A stretch of 64,000 nt of DNA from Rhinopomastus cyanomelas (GCA_013400115.1 VXBP01002338.1:62001-126000), one strand, 5' to 3'; shown: positions 22,179 through 34,471, counted from the stretch's first letter. Notes: generated from the sequence alone by a model not told the origin. Numbers and translations are program-made.

Positions 22179-23418
22179 GTCCTTTGGGAGCAGCAGCACT
22201 CTGTTTCACTTGCAGGCTCTTGCTTTGCGTGAGCGTGCTGGTTGGATTCTCATCCTCAGACACAAAGTCAATCATGAGTAATCTGTTCTGGTCTCTGCTT
22301 TTCTTAAAAACCATCCCTTCCGCATCCTTCTGCCATTGCGCTAATTACTCTGCATTCCCTGGGTTTCCGCAGAATGTGTTCACGTGCAGGGTTCTCCCTT
22401 TTCACGGGTGGGAATTTTTTATTTAGTTGGGTTTGGGGTTGTTTTTTTTTTTTTTCTGAGCCTAAGTTAGGTTTAAAATGTGAAGCCATTAAAACATTAA
22501 AAGCAACACACACATGCCCGTAGAGGTCAATTTAACCGGTACGGCAGTGCAAAAATACACAAAGGACCGATGTAACAAAACCTAATCCGCTTTAGCTTGA
22601 GGGTTACCAGAACCCACATCTTTCAGATTGCTGCTATCAGTTACGTTTCCTCAGTTCAGCTCTATTTATTGCATCTGAAGCGCAATATTTGTACCTATTA
22701 GCCTTGGAGTTTCTCTCTTAGCTCCCTCCCTATAAAAGATGCGCCATTATTACTATAAAACCATTCTCGAGGCTAAATACTGTGAATGTCATTCATGTCT
22801 GTGTGTATTAATAAAGGAGGAAGAGGGAGAAGGTTTAGCTTGTCTGGTTTGCTTGACTGGAGTCAAGGATAACTTCGTACTAGAGCTAGCTTTCAACAAC
22901 TATTTGAAATTGCATAATGAAAAGGTTCTGGAAATAATTATAAAAATCAGATTGAAATAACTTTGAGAATTGTTGAGTGTTTTGGGGGAGTAGTTGGAGT
23001 TTTTTTGTTTTGCTTTTTTTTTTTTTACATTTAAATTGGCAATGAAGTTTAATGAAGACAGTCAGAAATAACCCCTGACGCCCACGCAGGGTATATATAG
23101 AGATTGTATTTACTCTGCTGTGCAAGCATCTACTGCAAGATGGCACATTTAAATGTGAACAAAACAGCACATCCACGCGCTCCTGGATGCCGCAGTGCTG
23201 TTACAATCTGATAAACAGTTCGAGTGCGGAGTGCATGCTGTGTGCATGTATTATCTTGCAGTTACGTTCTGCGTTCTAGCATTTCAGAGTCCACTATCTT
23301 TGTCTCCAAGAAACGCCACAGCCGCTCAGGACTCTGCTTCAGTGCGGGGGGATGTTCTCAGCCTCATCCTCTACCTTCCTTTCTCCTGGCTAAATTTTTC
23401 CCAACGTTAGCTTAAATT
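22179..23418. other. Unannotated DNA
   Basis: T runs lie at about 22442-22455 and 23016-23026. No gene was recognised. Confidence 0.4.
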
Positions 23419-23898
23419 TCATAGAATCAAAGGATTGTAGAATGGTTTGGGATGGAAGGAACCTCAGAGGTCATCTAGGTCTAAGCCCCTGCCATAGGCG
23501 GCAACGCCTCTCACCAGCACAGGTTGCCCGGAGTCCCCTGCAACCTGGCCTTGGACACTTCCAGGGATGGAGCAGCCACAACCTTTCTGGGCATCCTGTT
23601 CCAGTGCCTCAGCACCCTCACAGGGAGGAATTTCTTCCTCAGATCTAATCTCTAATATAAATCTCCCTTCTTTTGGCTTGAACCCATCCTTTTGTCCTAT
23701 CACTGGAGTTCCTTGTAAATAATCCATCTCTGTCTTTCCTGTAGCCCCTTCAGGTACTGGTACTGCTATAAAGTCCCCCAGAGACTTCTCTTTTCCAGGC
23801 TGAACATTACCAACTCCTTCTGCCTGACTTCACTGTAGAAGTGTTCCTTCCAGCCCTCTGATCATCCTTGTGGCCTCCTCTGGACACATTCCCAACAA
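23419..23898 (-). mobile_element. CR1 family-2 3' fragment
   Basis: It begins tcatagaatcaaaggattg, then ggtttgggatggaaggaacc, accagcacaggttgcccgg, catcctgttccagtgcctc and on into the reversed ORF2 C-terminus (ccttgtggcctcctctgg). Family-2 3' UTRs share the accagaccaggttgcccag block and also occur at 29139, 31688, 40769, 46376 and 51660. The coding part is broken. Confidence 0.9.
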
Positions 23899-24672
23899 AC
23901 TTGGTTGGAAAAGCTCTAAGTTGCTGACTTTCCATGGTGTTCACCTTGTGTTGAGCACACACACATAGGAATAGTTTGAAGGAACCTTTTGTCACATTGA
24001 TTTCATAGATATGGGTATCTGTTAGGGCATGGGAGCTCCTATTAATGGAGCTCTCCTCAGGTGCTGCCTCACCCTTGAGCAGCAATATTCCAGGAACACA
24101 TTTTTATTTTCTTTTTAGGTTTAAGCTTTTTCCTTTGCAAAATTGTTTCCAGTCCTTGTAGATATTTGTGTGACCTTCAACGTGTCTTCTCTTAATTCAT
24201 TTTGTACTCAATATGCAGCCTATTGAGATGTGAGCTTTAAGAGACTCAGAAGATATTTTAACTCTTCAAATCAAATACATCAAATTTGGGAAGAAAAGCC
24301 CCATTGTAAGTAACTAACCTCTTCCAACCCTGCCTGGCTCTTTCCTGTCATAATAAATGCCATTTTGCCTATATTTGTATGGGATAATGTGGCATGAAAA
24401 GCTTTTTGAGCACCCTGGAATGAACATTTTGATGTTAAAGAGGATATTTGTGTTCCCGTTTTCCATATCGCTCTATACCTCTGTGAGAAACACAGTGCAG
24501 TGTCTCTGGATCTGAAGTTAATAAAAACCTAGTTCAAATGCTGCTAATTAATTCCCAGCTAATGATTTCAGCATGGACTATTCCAGGTAGGAGGTAATGG
24601 TAGAGGTTGAATTTGGAGCTGCAGCTTGTTATTGTTCTGTTGTCATCCTTACTTCTCTCCATGATGAGTGTT
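23899..24672. other. Unannotated DNA
   Basis: AT-rich, with no gene or repeat recognised. Confidence 0.4.
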
Positions 24673-25473
24673 GGACCTGGGGGTTCTAATTGACAGGTGG
24701 CTGAATCTGAGCCAGCAGGGTTGCCCAGGTGGCCAAGAAGGCCAGTGGCATCCTGACCTGGATCAGAAACTGCGTGTCCAGCAGGAGTAGGGAGGGGACT
24801 GTCCCCCTGTACTCAACACTGGTGAGGCTGCACCTTGAGTACTGGATCCAGTTTTGGGTGCCTCAGTACAAGGGAGACATCAAGGTGCTGGAGTGATTGC
24901 AGAGGAGGGCAATGAAGCTGCGGAAGGGCCTGGAGAAGAAATCTGATGAAGAGAGATGGAGAGAGTTGGGGCTGTTTAGTTTGAGGAAGAGGAGGCTAAG
25001 GGGAGACCTCATCGCTCTCTACAGCTATTTTAAAGGACAATGTAGACATGTTGGTGCTGGACTCTTCTCACAGGTCATTAGCAACAGAAGCAGAGGGAAG
25101 GGTTAGACTAGACATCAGGAAGAAATTCTTCCTGGAGAGAGTGGTCAGGCACTGGGATGGGCTGCCCAGGGTGGTGGTTGAGTCCCCATCCCTGGATGTG
25201 TTTAAATGACGCTTAGGTGTGGTTTGGGGGATCTGGTTTAAGGGTGAAATTGTAGAGTGGGGTTGATGGTTGGATTTGCCCAGGGAGGTTGTGAAGTCCC
25301 CTTCTCTGGAGACTTTAAAACCCACCTGGATATGTTCCTGTATGACTTGGTCTAGGTGATACTGCTCTGGCAGGGGGATTGGACTAGATGGTCTTTCGAG
25401 GGCCCTTTGAATCCCTAATGTTCTGTGATTCTGTGATCCCAAGGGTCTTTTCTAACTTGAATGATTCTGTGAG
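24673..25473 (+). mobile_element. CR1 copy (outer element of a nested pair)
   Basis: The ORF2 C-terminal region starts at ggacctgggggttctaattg and passes through ccttgagtactggatccag and gagttggggctgtttag. It reaches the 3' UTR ggttgatggttggattt at 25278, is interrupted by a second CR1, then resumes as tcccaagggtcttttctaac to 25473. The uninterrupted version of this 3' UTR is present at 54872-55094. The reading frame has stops, including TGA within the block at about 24895 and TAG at about 25104. Confidence 0.9.
25279..25436 (+). mobile_element. CR1 family-1 3' fragment nested inside another CR1
   Basis: It begins at cccagggaggttgtgaag and runs through the family-1 3' UTR to gttctgtgattctgtga. 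It splits the host CR1 3' UTR within the phrase that reads gttggacttgatgat at about 55047 in the intact relative. It is 5'-truncated, in the same orientation as the host, and younger than the host. Confidence 0.88.
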
Positions 25474-27191
25474 AGCTGACAGAAGGTTGTGGGATTGGTT
25501 TGGAGGTTTTATTTGGTTGTGACCTCCCATTTCTTGTTTTAATGAAAAGGAGATTTCCTTAAAACTGTAGGTATGGTAAAGAGGAAGAAAAAAGGAAGCG
25601 TGGCTAGTTGTTGGCAGCAGCTCCTGTTTGCAAAGGGATGTCATCACCTTCAGAATTTGTTGGTTGTAAAAATGCTTTTTTACCTCCCCAGTGTTGCGAG
25701 TAGCATTTAAAATAAGCAGTACTGAGAAAAGATCATCAGAGTTCTTGTATTTTTCCAGGCAAACCTATTCAAAGACTGTGTTTTCCCCTATTTTGTATAG
25801 ATTTTTCACATTACTGCAGCAGAGGACGAAGGTTTAAATTGGAAAAAGGACCTCCTGTATTCTTTGTCAATTCTTAGGGGGGAAGGTGGGGCAGGCAAAG
25901 TATGTAAATGAACTTATGAGGCCTGTAAATTGCAGTAGATTAAAAAAGGTGATTTGCCTTTTATTTTATAATCATGTCCATTACTGTCATGCAATATAAG
26001 CACTAAAATGACAGTATTATGTTCTCAATGTGGTTTTTTGTCAATAAGGAATTCTTGATGTGGAAACTCTTGAGGAGGTAAGTTTACAATAGCTTAGATG
26101 TACTCTGTGATGCTGTGCTGTGTTATTTACTAATTCTAGATTGGGATTTTGTTCTCTTTTTTTGCCTGTGGGATATTTTTATCTGTGTTTATTAGTGCAG
26201 TAGTGAAATTGGTCCCTTGCAGAAAAATGCTGTGGACAAGAAGGAACATTAAGGGTATGACTTACTTAGAAACTCTGCTTTGTAGGTGTTCAGTAAGTCT
26301 CTTTATGAGGACAGTCCTGTTCTACAGAATGCATCTGCCTTACTTCAGTTAACATTAGCCATGTCCGGTGGTTCCCTCCTTCAGTCATATCCAGTGGTGT
26401 CTTTGGATCCACACCTGCATCCTCCATGAGTGCAATGATCTGTCCTGCAGACTGAAGTGGTGGAGCTACCCTTTCCCAGCTGCTGTTCGAAGTTTTTACA
26501 GCTCTATTGCCCTGCCCCATGATGATATGGAGAATCAGAAACCAGGGGAGGTGACACAGCCAATGCTGCTCTGGCAGCAGGGCACTGGGGCAGCTGGCAA
26601 AGCCTGGAGACAGCCCTGATGGGTAAAGCTTGGTTAGGTGCCCTCAGGCTGCTGCAATGAGATGAGGTTTGCTAGATTCACACCAGTTTTGTCCGTTGGA
26701 CTCCACTGCTGTAGAGAAAGCGGGGAAATTCAGCAGCCAAGGTGGATTTCCATCCCCAGCTCCCCTCTGTGTTGTTGCAAGTGTTTGCAGAACATATGGT
26801 ATGTAAGAATCACCCGTTTCTCGGTGAGATCCCAGCAAATTCTCAGCATATCAGGGTGAGATACTTTTAGAGTGTCGATTAACTCTGTAATTGCCAGATT
26901 TCCATCCTGGAGCATTGCAGGAAAACATATGGTTCACCCCCCCAGCCTGGTGTTGTGGCTGGTTTTTTATGTTGCAGATTTTTTTTTCCCCTGGTTTGTT
27001 TTCTCTGTGTGTGGTTGGGGTTTTTGGTTGAGATTTTTTTGTTGTGGTGTGGTTTCGTTGTTTTTATTGGGCTTTTGTTGTTTTATTTGTGGTTTCCAGA
27101 GCAAGACAAGAGGGGAAAATACCACCCCTTAATTATTGCTTGTGTGGTCATTTGGGAATGATGGGACTTTTCATCTTTTTTTTTTTTTTTT
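25474..27191. other. Unannotated DNA
   Basis: No repeat was recognised apart from T-rich runs near 26979-26988 and 27178-27191. A minus-strand open frame of 77 codons at 26290-26520 has no recognisable domain. Confidence 0.4.
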
Positions 27192-27805
27192 GTGGCCAGC
27201 AGGAGAAGGGAAGTTGTGGTGCCCTTCTACTCATTCCTTGTGAAGCCTCACCTTGAGTACTCTGTTCAGTTCTGCGCCCCTCATTATAGGAGAGACACTG
27301 AGATGCTGGAACGTGTCCAGAGCAGACCTACCCAGCTCTAGAGACGTTTAGAGAACCAGTTGTCTGAAGAGAAGCTGAAGGAGCTGGGCGGGTTTAGTTT
27401 GGAAAGAGGCTGAGAGGTGACCTCATTGCTATCTACACCCACCTGAAAGAAGGTTGTAGAGAGATAGGTGTTGGCCTCTTTGCCTTAGTAACTAATGGCA
27501 AAACGAAGGGAAATGGTGTGAAGTTGAGGCAGGGGAGGTTTGCATTGGATATTAGGAAGATGTTCTTTACAGAAAGAGCGGTTGGGAACTGAAACAGCCT
27601 TCCCAGGGAAGGGGTTTGAGTCACCATCCCTTCGGGTATTTAAGAAAGGTGTAGACATGGTGCTTCATGCCCTGCTATAGGGGCAGGCATGGAGGGAGTT
27701 AGTTTGTGTTTGTTGATCAATCAGATATTTAGGAAGTCAGGTTTTTGTTGTTGTGGGGGCTGGTCTAGGAGGTCCTTTCCAACTAGGATTATTCTGTGAT
27801 TCTTA
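27192..27805 (+). mobile_element. CR1 ORF2 C-terminus and 3' UTR, decayed
   Basis: It is preceded by a T-rich run and starts at ggccagcaggagaaggg, a block that encodes ASRxREV in intact copies. It continues through tcaccttgagtactctg, ggaacgtgtccagagcag and agctgaaggagctgggc to a 3' UTR ending attctgtgattctta. Several frame breaks are present. The stretch at about 27690-27760 does not fit other copies and may be a local insertion. Confidence 0.88.
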
Positions 27806-28307
27806 GCTAAGATTTTGCCTACGTTGTCGCTGACAAACCTTTCAAATGATTGGTGCAGGCCAGAGTCTGACCTTTCTGCATGTGCTGGAGGATTATTTTT
27901 AGCCAATCACTAGTGCTATCTGCCTGATTTTTTAGCAGGCTTTTACTTGCTCTCAAAATAAAGTTTCCTATCTCTTTTAAAATTTTTATTTTATTGTTCT
28001 TGGAGATATTGCATGGAGCATAAATATTTCATGTTCTATTTGCATGTCTTCTTTACACCTGGACTGCTATACTTAATAAATAAAAAGCCAGAAAAATAGC
28101 TGCTACAGTTGCTCATTAACGAGAAACTCAAATTTTAATGACTAATGTAAAAGCAGGTCTTTTCAAGTTTAAATCTGTTGCAAAAAAAAGATAAAATCAC
28201 TAAGACAGTGTTGATTACATGAAAATGGTGAAATTAAAGCCCATTCTGAAGAGCGTAAAATGGGGTATAATCTGCACAATAAAAAGTTCATTTGAAATAT
28301 TCCTATG
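27806..28307. other. Unannotated AT-rich DNA
   Basis: No gene or repeat was recognised. Confidence 0.4.
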
Positions 28308-28622
28308 TGTTGAGGGTGGGTGTCAGGAGGATGGAGCCATTTCAATGTCATCTAGTGATAGGATAAGGAGCAATGGATGTAAGCTGGAACATAGAAGGTT
28401 CCATATAAATATCAGAAGGAACTTCTTCCCACTGAGGGTGACAGAGCACTGGAAGGGGATGAACCAGCAGGGTTGTGAAATCTCCTTCTCTGAAGATGTT
28501 AATAATCTGCCTGGCCATGTCCCTGTGTGACTTGGTCTAGGTGATCCTGCTGTGTCAGGAGGATTGGACTGGATGATCTTTCGAGGTCCCTTCCAATCCC
28601 TAATGTTCTGTGAATCTGTGAC
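28308..28622 (+). mobile_element. CR1 family-1 3' fragment
   Basis: It starts near gagggtgggtgtcaggagg, keeps the ORF2 C-terminal blocks (SMSSSDRIRSNG-, HINIRRNFFPL-like) with small deletions, and ends with the family-1 tail aatccctaatgttctgtg. It is 5'-truncated. Confidence 0.9.
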
Positions 28623-29138
28623 AATAGTCAGTAGATGCTTGGGGTTCTGTTTATTTGGAATAATTTCTTAAAGAATCTCCCCACACCTAAAAACAGAAAA
28701 GGGATCAGTGATCAATGACTGCAAGGCATAATAATTTGTTTTGGGTTTTTAAAATAAGCATTAAAAAAGCTGTGTTGGTAACAATTGGTTTAGGAAAGTA
28801 GCATAAAGTAGATCCCAATGTTGATCCAGGGCTTTAGTTTTCCTGTGTCCTGTTTCACATTAGACCAGACCTCCAGTACAAGGACAGAACAAGTTTGTGA
28901 TCAAACTTGTTTGTGATACAGCAATGAGTGTCACTCAGTGTCTTCATCTTGTTGATGTTAAATCTATAGCAGCAACTAAACACTGTGTTTTCAGTTTACT
29001 TTTTGATCTTCCTGTCCAAAATGCCTTGGTCTCATTCTCAAATATTCAATAGCGTCTTGTTGCCTTTCTCAGTTCTGTTTGTTTCTGCAAATGTGTTTTT
29101 ACTGTTTGTTATTTCAAGATTAAACAACTCTTGACTGA
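28623..29138. other. Unannotated DNA
   Basis: It contains a perfect 10-bp hairpin at 28888-28911. No gene was recognised. Confidence 0.4.
28888..28911. repeat. Perfect 10-bp inverted repeat, 4-base loop
   Basis: AACAAGTTTG (28888-28897) and CAAACTTGTT (28902-28911) pair around the loop tgat. The right arm is followed by a second ttgtgat, so a small direct repeat overlaps the hairpin. Confidence 0.85.
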
Positions 29139-29320
29139 CTTGGTTTGGGTTGGAAGGGACCTCAGAGATCATCCGATCCCAACCCCCTGCCTTGGGCAGG
29201 GATATCACTCACCAGACCAGGATTACCTCTCATCTCTCAGATTGCCCACAGCCCCATCCAACCAGGCCTTGGGCACTGCGGGGGATGGAACAACTACAAC
29301 TTCCCTGGGCAACCTGTTTG
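29139..29320 (-). mobile_element. CR1 family-2 3' fragment
   Basis: It shows ggtttgggttggaagggacc, the caccagaccagg block, an inserted cctctcatctctcag stretch, and cagccccatccaaccagg to ccctgggcaacctgttt. It is 5'-truncated, and the end of the tail is lost or diverged. Confidence 0.85.
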
Positions 29321-31687
29321 TTACCCCAGAACTGTTGGAATCTGTTGAATTTTTTGCCCCAAACCTGTAGCAGGTGCATTAAGCTGAACACACTGCTGGT
29401 AATGCACAGGGCTGGACCTTTTCATTGGAAACAGAGTAGTGTTGGCTGTTGGCAAGGCAGATTTTTGACCCTTTCCTGGAGCTCACAGGACAGGCAGCAG
29501 CACAGCAGGGTGCTCAGGAGCTCTTCTTTTCCAGATTGCTGATTTGACAGGGCTTTTTTGAATAAGGCTATGGTGTTTATGTTAATGCAAAGTATATAAA
29601 AATAGTTCTTGCATCCCATTAGTGGTGGTGGCTTGATGGTTGGGGGTTTTTTCCTTCATTTTTTTGAACTACTGAAGAAGATAATGCTGCCAACTGTCGT
29701 GGAGATGAGCTAGGTAGATAGTATATTTGTAATGTTCTTTTCCCTCCCCCGGCCTTCTTTTCAAAAGAGCTTTAGCATTGCTGGAGTCTGCAGCTCATTC
29801 TTAAGGATAAATTTATCCGAGACTGAAATGCAGATCCCTCCAAAGTGAATCAAAGCGGTTGTTGCAACTCAATCCAGCACTGAGGCTGGAGAGTGTTACC
29901 TCTGGGTGAAATTGGCTGTGGATGGGGCGATGTGTGTGCAGGGCCAGGTCACACAAGTGCGGACTGGAGCGTAAGAACAATCTGCTTCACTGTCCTCATG
30001 TAGTTCCTTCCAAAACACTTCCCTGGGCAGACCCAACTCCACTACCCCCCGAATCACTAAAAATTGCTGTAACAGATAACTCCAGAGCCCCTTGCTAGCA
30101 TTTCTCACGTAGTCCTTTTAAAAAGCCTGTTTTGTGGGTTTGGTACAATGTTTGTGTGATGGAGGCACTTCATAACACACTGCATAACCTCCCTGCAGAC
30201 AGTGGCCGTGACTGGACAACCTGTGGTTTGGGCAGGATGAATGCTGGTGGTGCCTGCCCTTCCTCACTTCTACTTCTCCCAGTGTCAGTGTTGCCATTCA
30301 GGTGATAATCTTGCCTCATTTTCCTTGACTAATAATGCTGGTTAACCTTTTTAATTCTGACATTACAGATGATAAATCAAGCATATTGTGGTCACATCTG
30401 CAATGGCCAAAGTTTCTAAAGGATCACAAAACAGGCTGAAAATACAGCACAGGGCAGTGTCCGCTGTCCCTCAGTAAATCAGTGCTCACTAATTCCTGTG
30501 TGGCTGAGGAAAATCTTAGAAAATCACAGGACTCTGTGCTTCTCACCCCAGAGTCCATATTGCAGAAGCAATACATGGTTTTGGGAATGTGTCTGTAGTG
30601 CTGGACCTTTTGCTGTTTCCAGTTCGCTCCCTACCCTGCTTTCAGTTTGTTGAAGGAAAAAAATCCTCTGAGGATGGGAGCAAATCTGGGGTAAGGCAGT
30701 GAGGGTGGTAGTGGTGATAAAGAGAAGAGAAATCCGGTCTTGTCTTCATTGCTGTGCCAGATGGGACTTCCAGACCGGCACATGGTTGCTTTCTATTCCT
30801 GGCGCTGTTCAGGGATGACGGTGCAGCGCCTTTCCTTCAGGACATGCCAGTCTCCGTTTACATGGTTGTCCCTCCGCGTCCGAGAGCAAAGGGCTAATGT
30901 GCACCATCCCCGCTGCTCCTGAAATGCAGATTTGTAAAGATCATCAGCTGTATTTGTGCTTTATTTAAACATTTTGCTTTCTGGCGCTGCCACTGGGTCA
31001 CAGATAGAAACGTGTAGACATCAAAAGTGGCAGCTAGGAAAACAAGTTGTCACTGCCAGACTGGATGCAGACATCTCACGGTCCCTTTGTGTGCTGTCCT
31101 GCTTCCCATCACATCCCTGCTCCTCCCTGAGAAACTGCCCAGATGATAACGTGCCGTCTGCTCAACGGGCGACAGGTATCGTTTGCTTTGGGTTTAATTT
31201 GCCGTGGTGCATCAGAGCGCTGGCAGTCACATGATAGCTGGAGACCTAACCGTGGGTTCGTTCTTGGAGATATTGTTAATTAAATTTTTTATGAAGGAGC
31301 TGAGGCACACCAGCAGTGATCTCCTTTCAAGCAGAAATGTAGCAGGCAGTTCCCAAAGAGACCTCATCTGCTCTCTTCTCTATGAAAATCAATTAGTGTT
31401 ATGAATGTGTGATAGCTCCTTAAAAAAATCTGTCATGATGGAGGAGTCTTTACACCTTCAAGTAGTAAAGGGAAGGATGTCTCACTTGCTTCTCCTCCCT
31501 TCCCTTCCCCTCTCCAGCTGTGGGCATCCACTTGAACTTTCAGTTTGTTCACCTTCTCCAAGTTGTTTATTTTAAATTATTTTTAAAAGGAAAAGACCAA
31601 GCACAGAGTTGTTCTGCTTCATAGGGACAATTTGTCCAGTTAAGAAATCCAGGCTTTGTTTACGGATTATTTCATCAGCATTGCAGA
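29321..31687. other. Unannotated DNA
   Basis: No gene or repeat was recognised over about 2.4 kb. Confidence 0.4.
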
Positions 31688-31811
31688 AACACAGAGTGGG
31701 TTGGGTTGGAAGGGACTTCGGAGATCACCCAGTGCCAACCCTCTGCCATGGACAGGGACACCTCTCACCAGACCAGGTTGCCCAGAGCCCCATCTAACCT
31801 GCCCTTGGATC
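31688..31811 (-). mobile_element. CR1 family-2 3' fragment
   Basis: It shows ggttgggttggaagggac, accagaccaggttgcccag and agccccatctaacctgccct. It is 5'-truncated. Confidence 0.87.
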
Positions 31812-33949
31812 AGGGCCGTGGGATTGCTGGGGCAAATCCCTGTTCCGTGCTTGTGAAGTAGCACTTGTCATTTAGCGAGTGACCCAAGATACGATGCTGT
31901 AGGTGTGGCATCACCATCGATTTGGTCACGGGGCAGCCATCTGTGGTTCTGCTTAAACATGGGTTTAATACTCTCTCTCTCTCTGCACTGTAAACACTGT
32001 CTTGCTGTTGCTTTGTGTTTGTATTTTGAATTTCCTGGCCAAGCTTAAATGCTGATTTTATTCCCCCTCTCCCTTACTTCTGCCTAAGCAAAGCTAGGGG
32101 AAAAATGTCTTACTTGTATGCTAAAATGCTTAACAGCTACATGGCAGTTAGACACAAAAGATCCTTTTCTCAGCACGACACTGTTACTGTAGTAAATTAC
32201 TCCAACTGATTGGAAAAGGTGATGTTGTCAGTACGTATATATTTGCTTTATTTTTGTTGCCAATAAATATATGGTAGGATATTTCCTTCAGGAGATTTTC
32301 CTAAACAAATTTCCTCAAATATGTTTTTCAGGAGATTTTTAACTGCATTAAAACAAGAAAACGAGGCATTGATCTGTGAAATTATAGCAGTTGTTTTAGA
32401 AACCACCTTCTCCAAAACAGACAGCTCGGTGAAATTTCAGGATCCCTTTTTACCTGGGATCCTGAAATTTCAGCACTGCTGTTCTGCCTTCCTGTCACTC
32501 TTTTGTTCGGTCTGTCACTGAAGTGACTTTCACCCATGCAAAATGTATGATTGCATAGGCTTTGACCTTTAGAAAATGCACTATTCTTCCCTCCCAATCA
32601 GGTCTTACAGAATTAGCACAGACACCAACTGCCTTGGCTCTCCCAGCGCACATCTTCAAAACAAGCACTTAGTGGTGAGGTAGGAGGTGAAACCACCTTC
32701 TCCCTGCCTTCAAAAATAAATAGAGATGTCCCAAATAAACCCCGAATATTCCTAGGCTTGCGGTTACCTTGCATAGACCTATTGTAGACAGAGACAGAGA
32801 AGGAAATTAGTGTTAAATTCCTTGTTTTACACCCTTGATCCATCCTCAGCAGCCAGCCCACAGATCTGTGGCAGACTTGCTCTGGGGGTGGACAGATTCC
32901 CCAAAGGAGACTGCAAGCCACGGACATGTGGATTCTGACAGTGTCCTCAGCTTAACTGTTAGTGAAGTACTGAGGGCACTTAGGGTGCTTTGGGAATTTA
33001 CAGTCCACATGGATTTAGAAGGGAAGAAGGAGAGTTCTAGCGTGCAGGCAAAAATTGGGGTGGTTCTGTTCAGAAGCAGCCAGGAGCGGTGGTGGTGAGG
33101 AGGAAGCTGGGATTGCCAACTATTCCTCTTACGCTTCTCATCTTCACTCTAGATCTTTTCTTCTCTTCCCCTGCCTTAGACCTAATTTGCTTCCCTAATT
33201 CTTTACCTTTCCCAGCTATGTTCATCACCAAAATCATATGAATAGGAAATTGTTTCTGGCCAGCTCCCAGGATGCTGTTTCAGTTTCTAAGTCCCTTTTT
33301 CTATGCAAGTGTCTCTTCAGACTCCAAGCTCTTTTGGTAAGGACTGAAAACTGCTTTCTGCGTAGAACTTTGTACTGTGGGGTCCTGCTGCTGTCAGATC
33401 TCTAAGCAATGCCATAGAAACATGTATAGGAACTCCTGGAGTTCAGTCCAGGAGATTTAGAGGTGCTTGATCACCTGTAGGGACTTGGAGGTGCTTAAAC
33501 AGTCTCAACACGTTGCTGCAGGTGATTGGGTTCCCAGAAAACTTGCCTTTAGCCTTGTAGCTTCTCATCTACAAAAAAAAGGGTAAATAATTGAGGTATA
33601 AGTTAAAAGAGGACCATGAGGAGAAACTGTCGCTTGAAAAATGGTTTTGGAAGGGCAGTAGCTCCTGGGATCTTCCCATTCCCCAAACTTTGGAGTCAGA
33701 ACTGTCGTTCTGGATGTACGTATTTTGTGATTTATTTAACAAATGCTGCAGTGTGCTTCATGCAGCAGTGAGCCAGTCTCAGGAGGACAGCTTGGCATGG
33801 TTTGTGTTTTATCTCCAGGTGATGGACAAGATCTCCTCTTCTGTTGTGTTGCTAATAGTTGAGGATGCGTCAGCTCGTAATGTGAGAGGTGCCACTGGTG
33901 TTGCACCCGGCAGAAAACATCAAGTGTAAGCAGCTGAGTTTATAGAGTA
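31812..33949. other. Unannotated DNA with a strong hairpin
   Basis: It holds a short (CT)n run at 31972-31983 and the perfect hairpin at 32430-32472. Open frames such as 33591-33929 carry no recognisable domain. Confidence 0.4.
32430..32472. repeat. Perfect 17-bp inverted repeat (hairpin), 9-base loop
   Basis: The left arm TGAAATTTCAGGATCCC (32430-32446) and right arm GGGATCCTGAAATTTCA (32456-32472) are exact reverse complements around tttttacct. Each arm is itself built of two self-complementary words, TGAAATTTCA and GGATCC. The flanking bases do not extend the pairing. No transposon or microRNA family is recognised. Confidence 0.92.
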
Positions 33950-34162
33950 GAAGCTGGTTTGCAAAGGAAGCTTTTGTGGGAAGCAGTCATTTTCTGTTTA
34001 TACAACGATTTTTCCCCTCTGAATTTCATTCTGGAGCCCGCCTTGGGCCAGACAGGCTTCTGGGTCCAGCAAAGCCTTTCTGCTGTTCCACTGCAAGTGC
34101 CTGAGCCTCCCCAGTGCTGTCAGCACAGTGAGTGTAGCGGGTTGAAACTCAAAGTGCTTTGC
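33950..34162 (-). mobile_element. Possible remnant of retroviral leader (internal region after the PBS)
   Basis: In a minus-strand provirus this sequence would follow the primer-binding site. It holds no gag-like open frame, and its outer limit cannot be seen. It is included only because it directly adjoins the PBS; most of the internal provirus and the other LTR are absent. Confidence 0.35.
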
Positions 34163-34180
34163 TCCCGGGTTTCGGCACCA
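34163..34180 (-). other. Retroviral primer-binding site, tRNA-Phe type
   Basis: Read on the minus strand the site is TGGTGCCGAAACCCGGGA. It is complementary to the last 18 bases, including CCA, of vertebrate tRNA-Phe. It lies 5 bases beyond a CA terminus of the adjacent LTR, the expected place for a PBS. A tRNA-Phe primer places the element among the retroviruses that use this tRNA. The subfamily is not identified. Confidence 0.88.
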
Positions 34181-34305
34181 ATTTTTGTGGTGGGTTCAGG
34201 ACCACAATTCAATATCAAAGAAAGGAAAGCAAAGCAGTGAGGTCTCAATGGCATCTCGGATAAAATTCACCAGACAACTGATGGCTTAGGGAAACTTCAG
34301 AAAGG

Positions 34306-34311
34306 TTTATT
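34306..34311 (-). terminator. LTR polyadenylation signal AATAAA
   Basis: AATAAA on the minus strand (tttatt on the plus strand) lies about 120 bases before the LTR end. A GT-containing stretch follows within 40 bases, so cleavage near 34285 is likely. Confidence 0.6.
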
Positions 34312-34471
34312 AACACTAACTATACACAGAAAAGGTTATGCAAGTCGGTGCACACAAACTGTGTCATTAATGCCCTCACAGAACCTTAGAAAATAGAATG
34401 GGAAACCACTCCAGTTTGGGCCTTGGATCTTCTTCTAATTTAGAGACCTGGGAAGGAAAGCATGTCAGTCC

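Noticed and set aside
26290..26520. 77-codon minus-strand open frame considered as a processed pseudogene
   Set aside because: The peptide matched nothing I know, and there is no poly(A) tract or frame extension on either side.
32430..32472. Hairpin considered as a microRNA precursor
   Set aside because: A 17-bp perfect stem is shorter than a typical precursor stem, and the arms are internally palindromic. There is no evidence of flanking pairing.
33591..33929. 113-codon plus-strand open frame
   Set aside because: No recognisable domain and no good splice or promoter context. Chance length.
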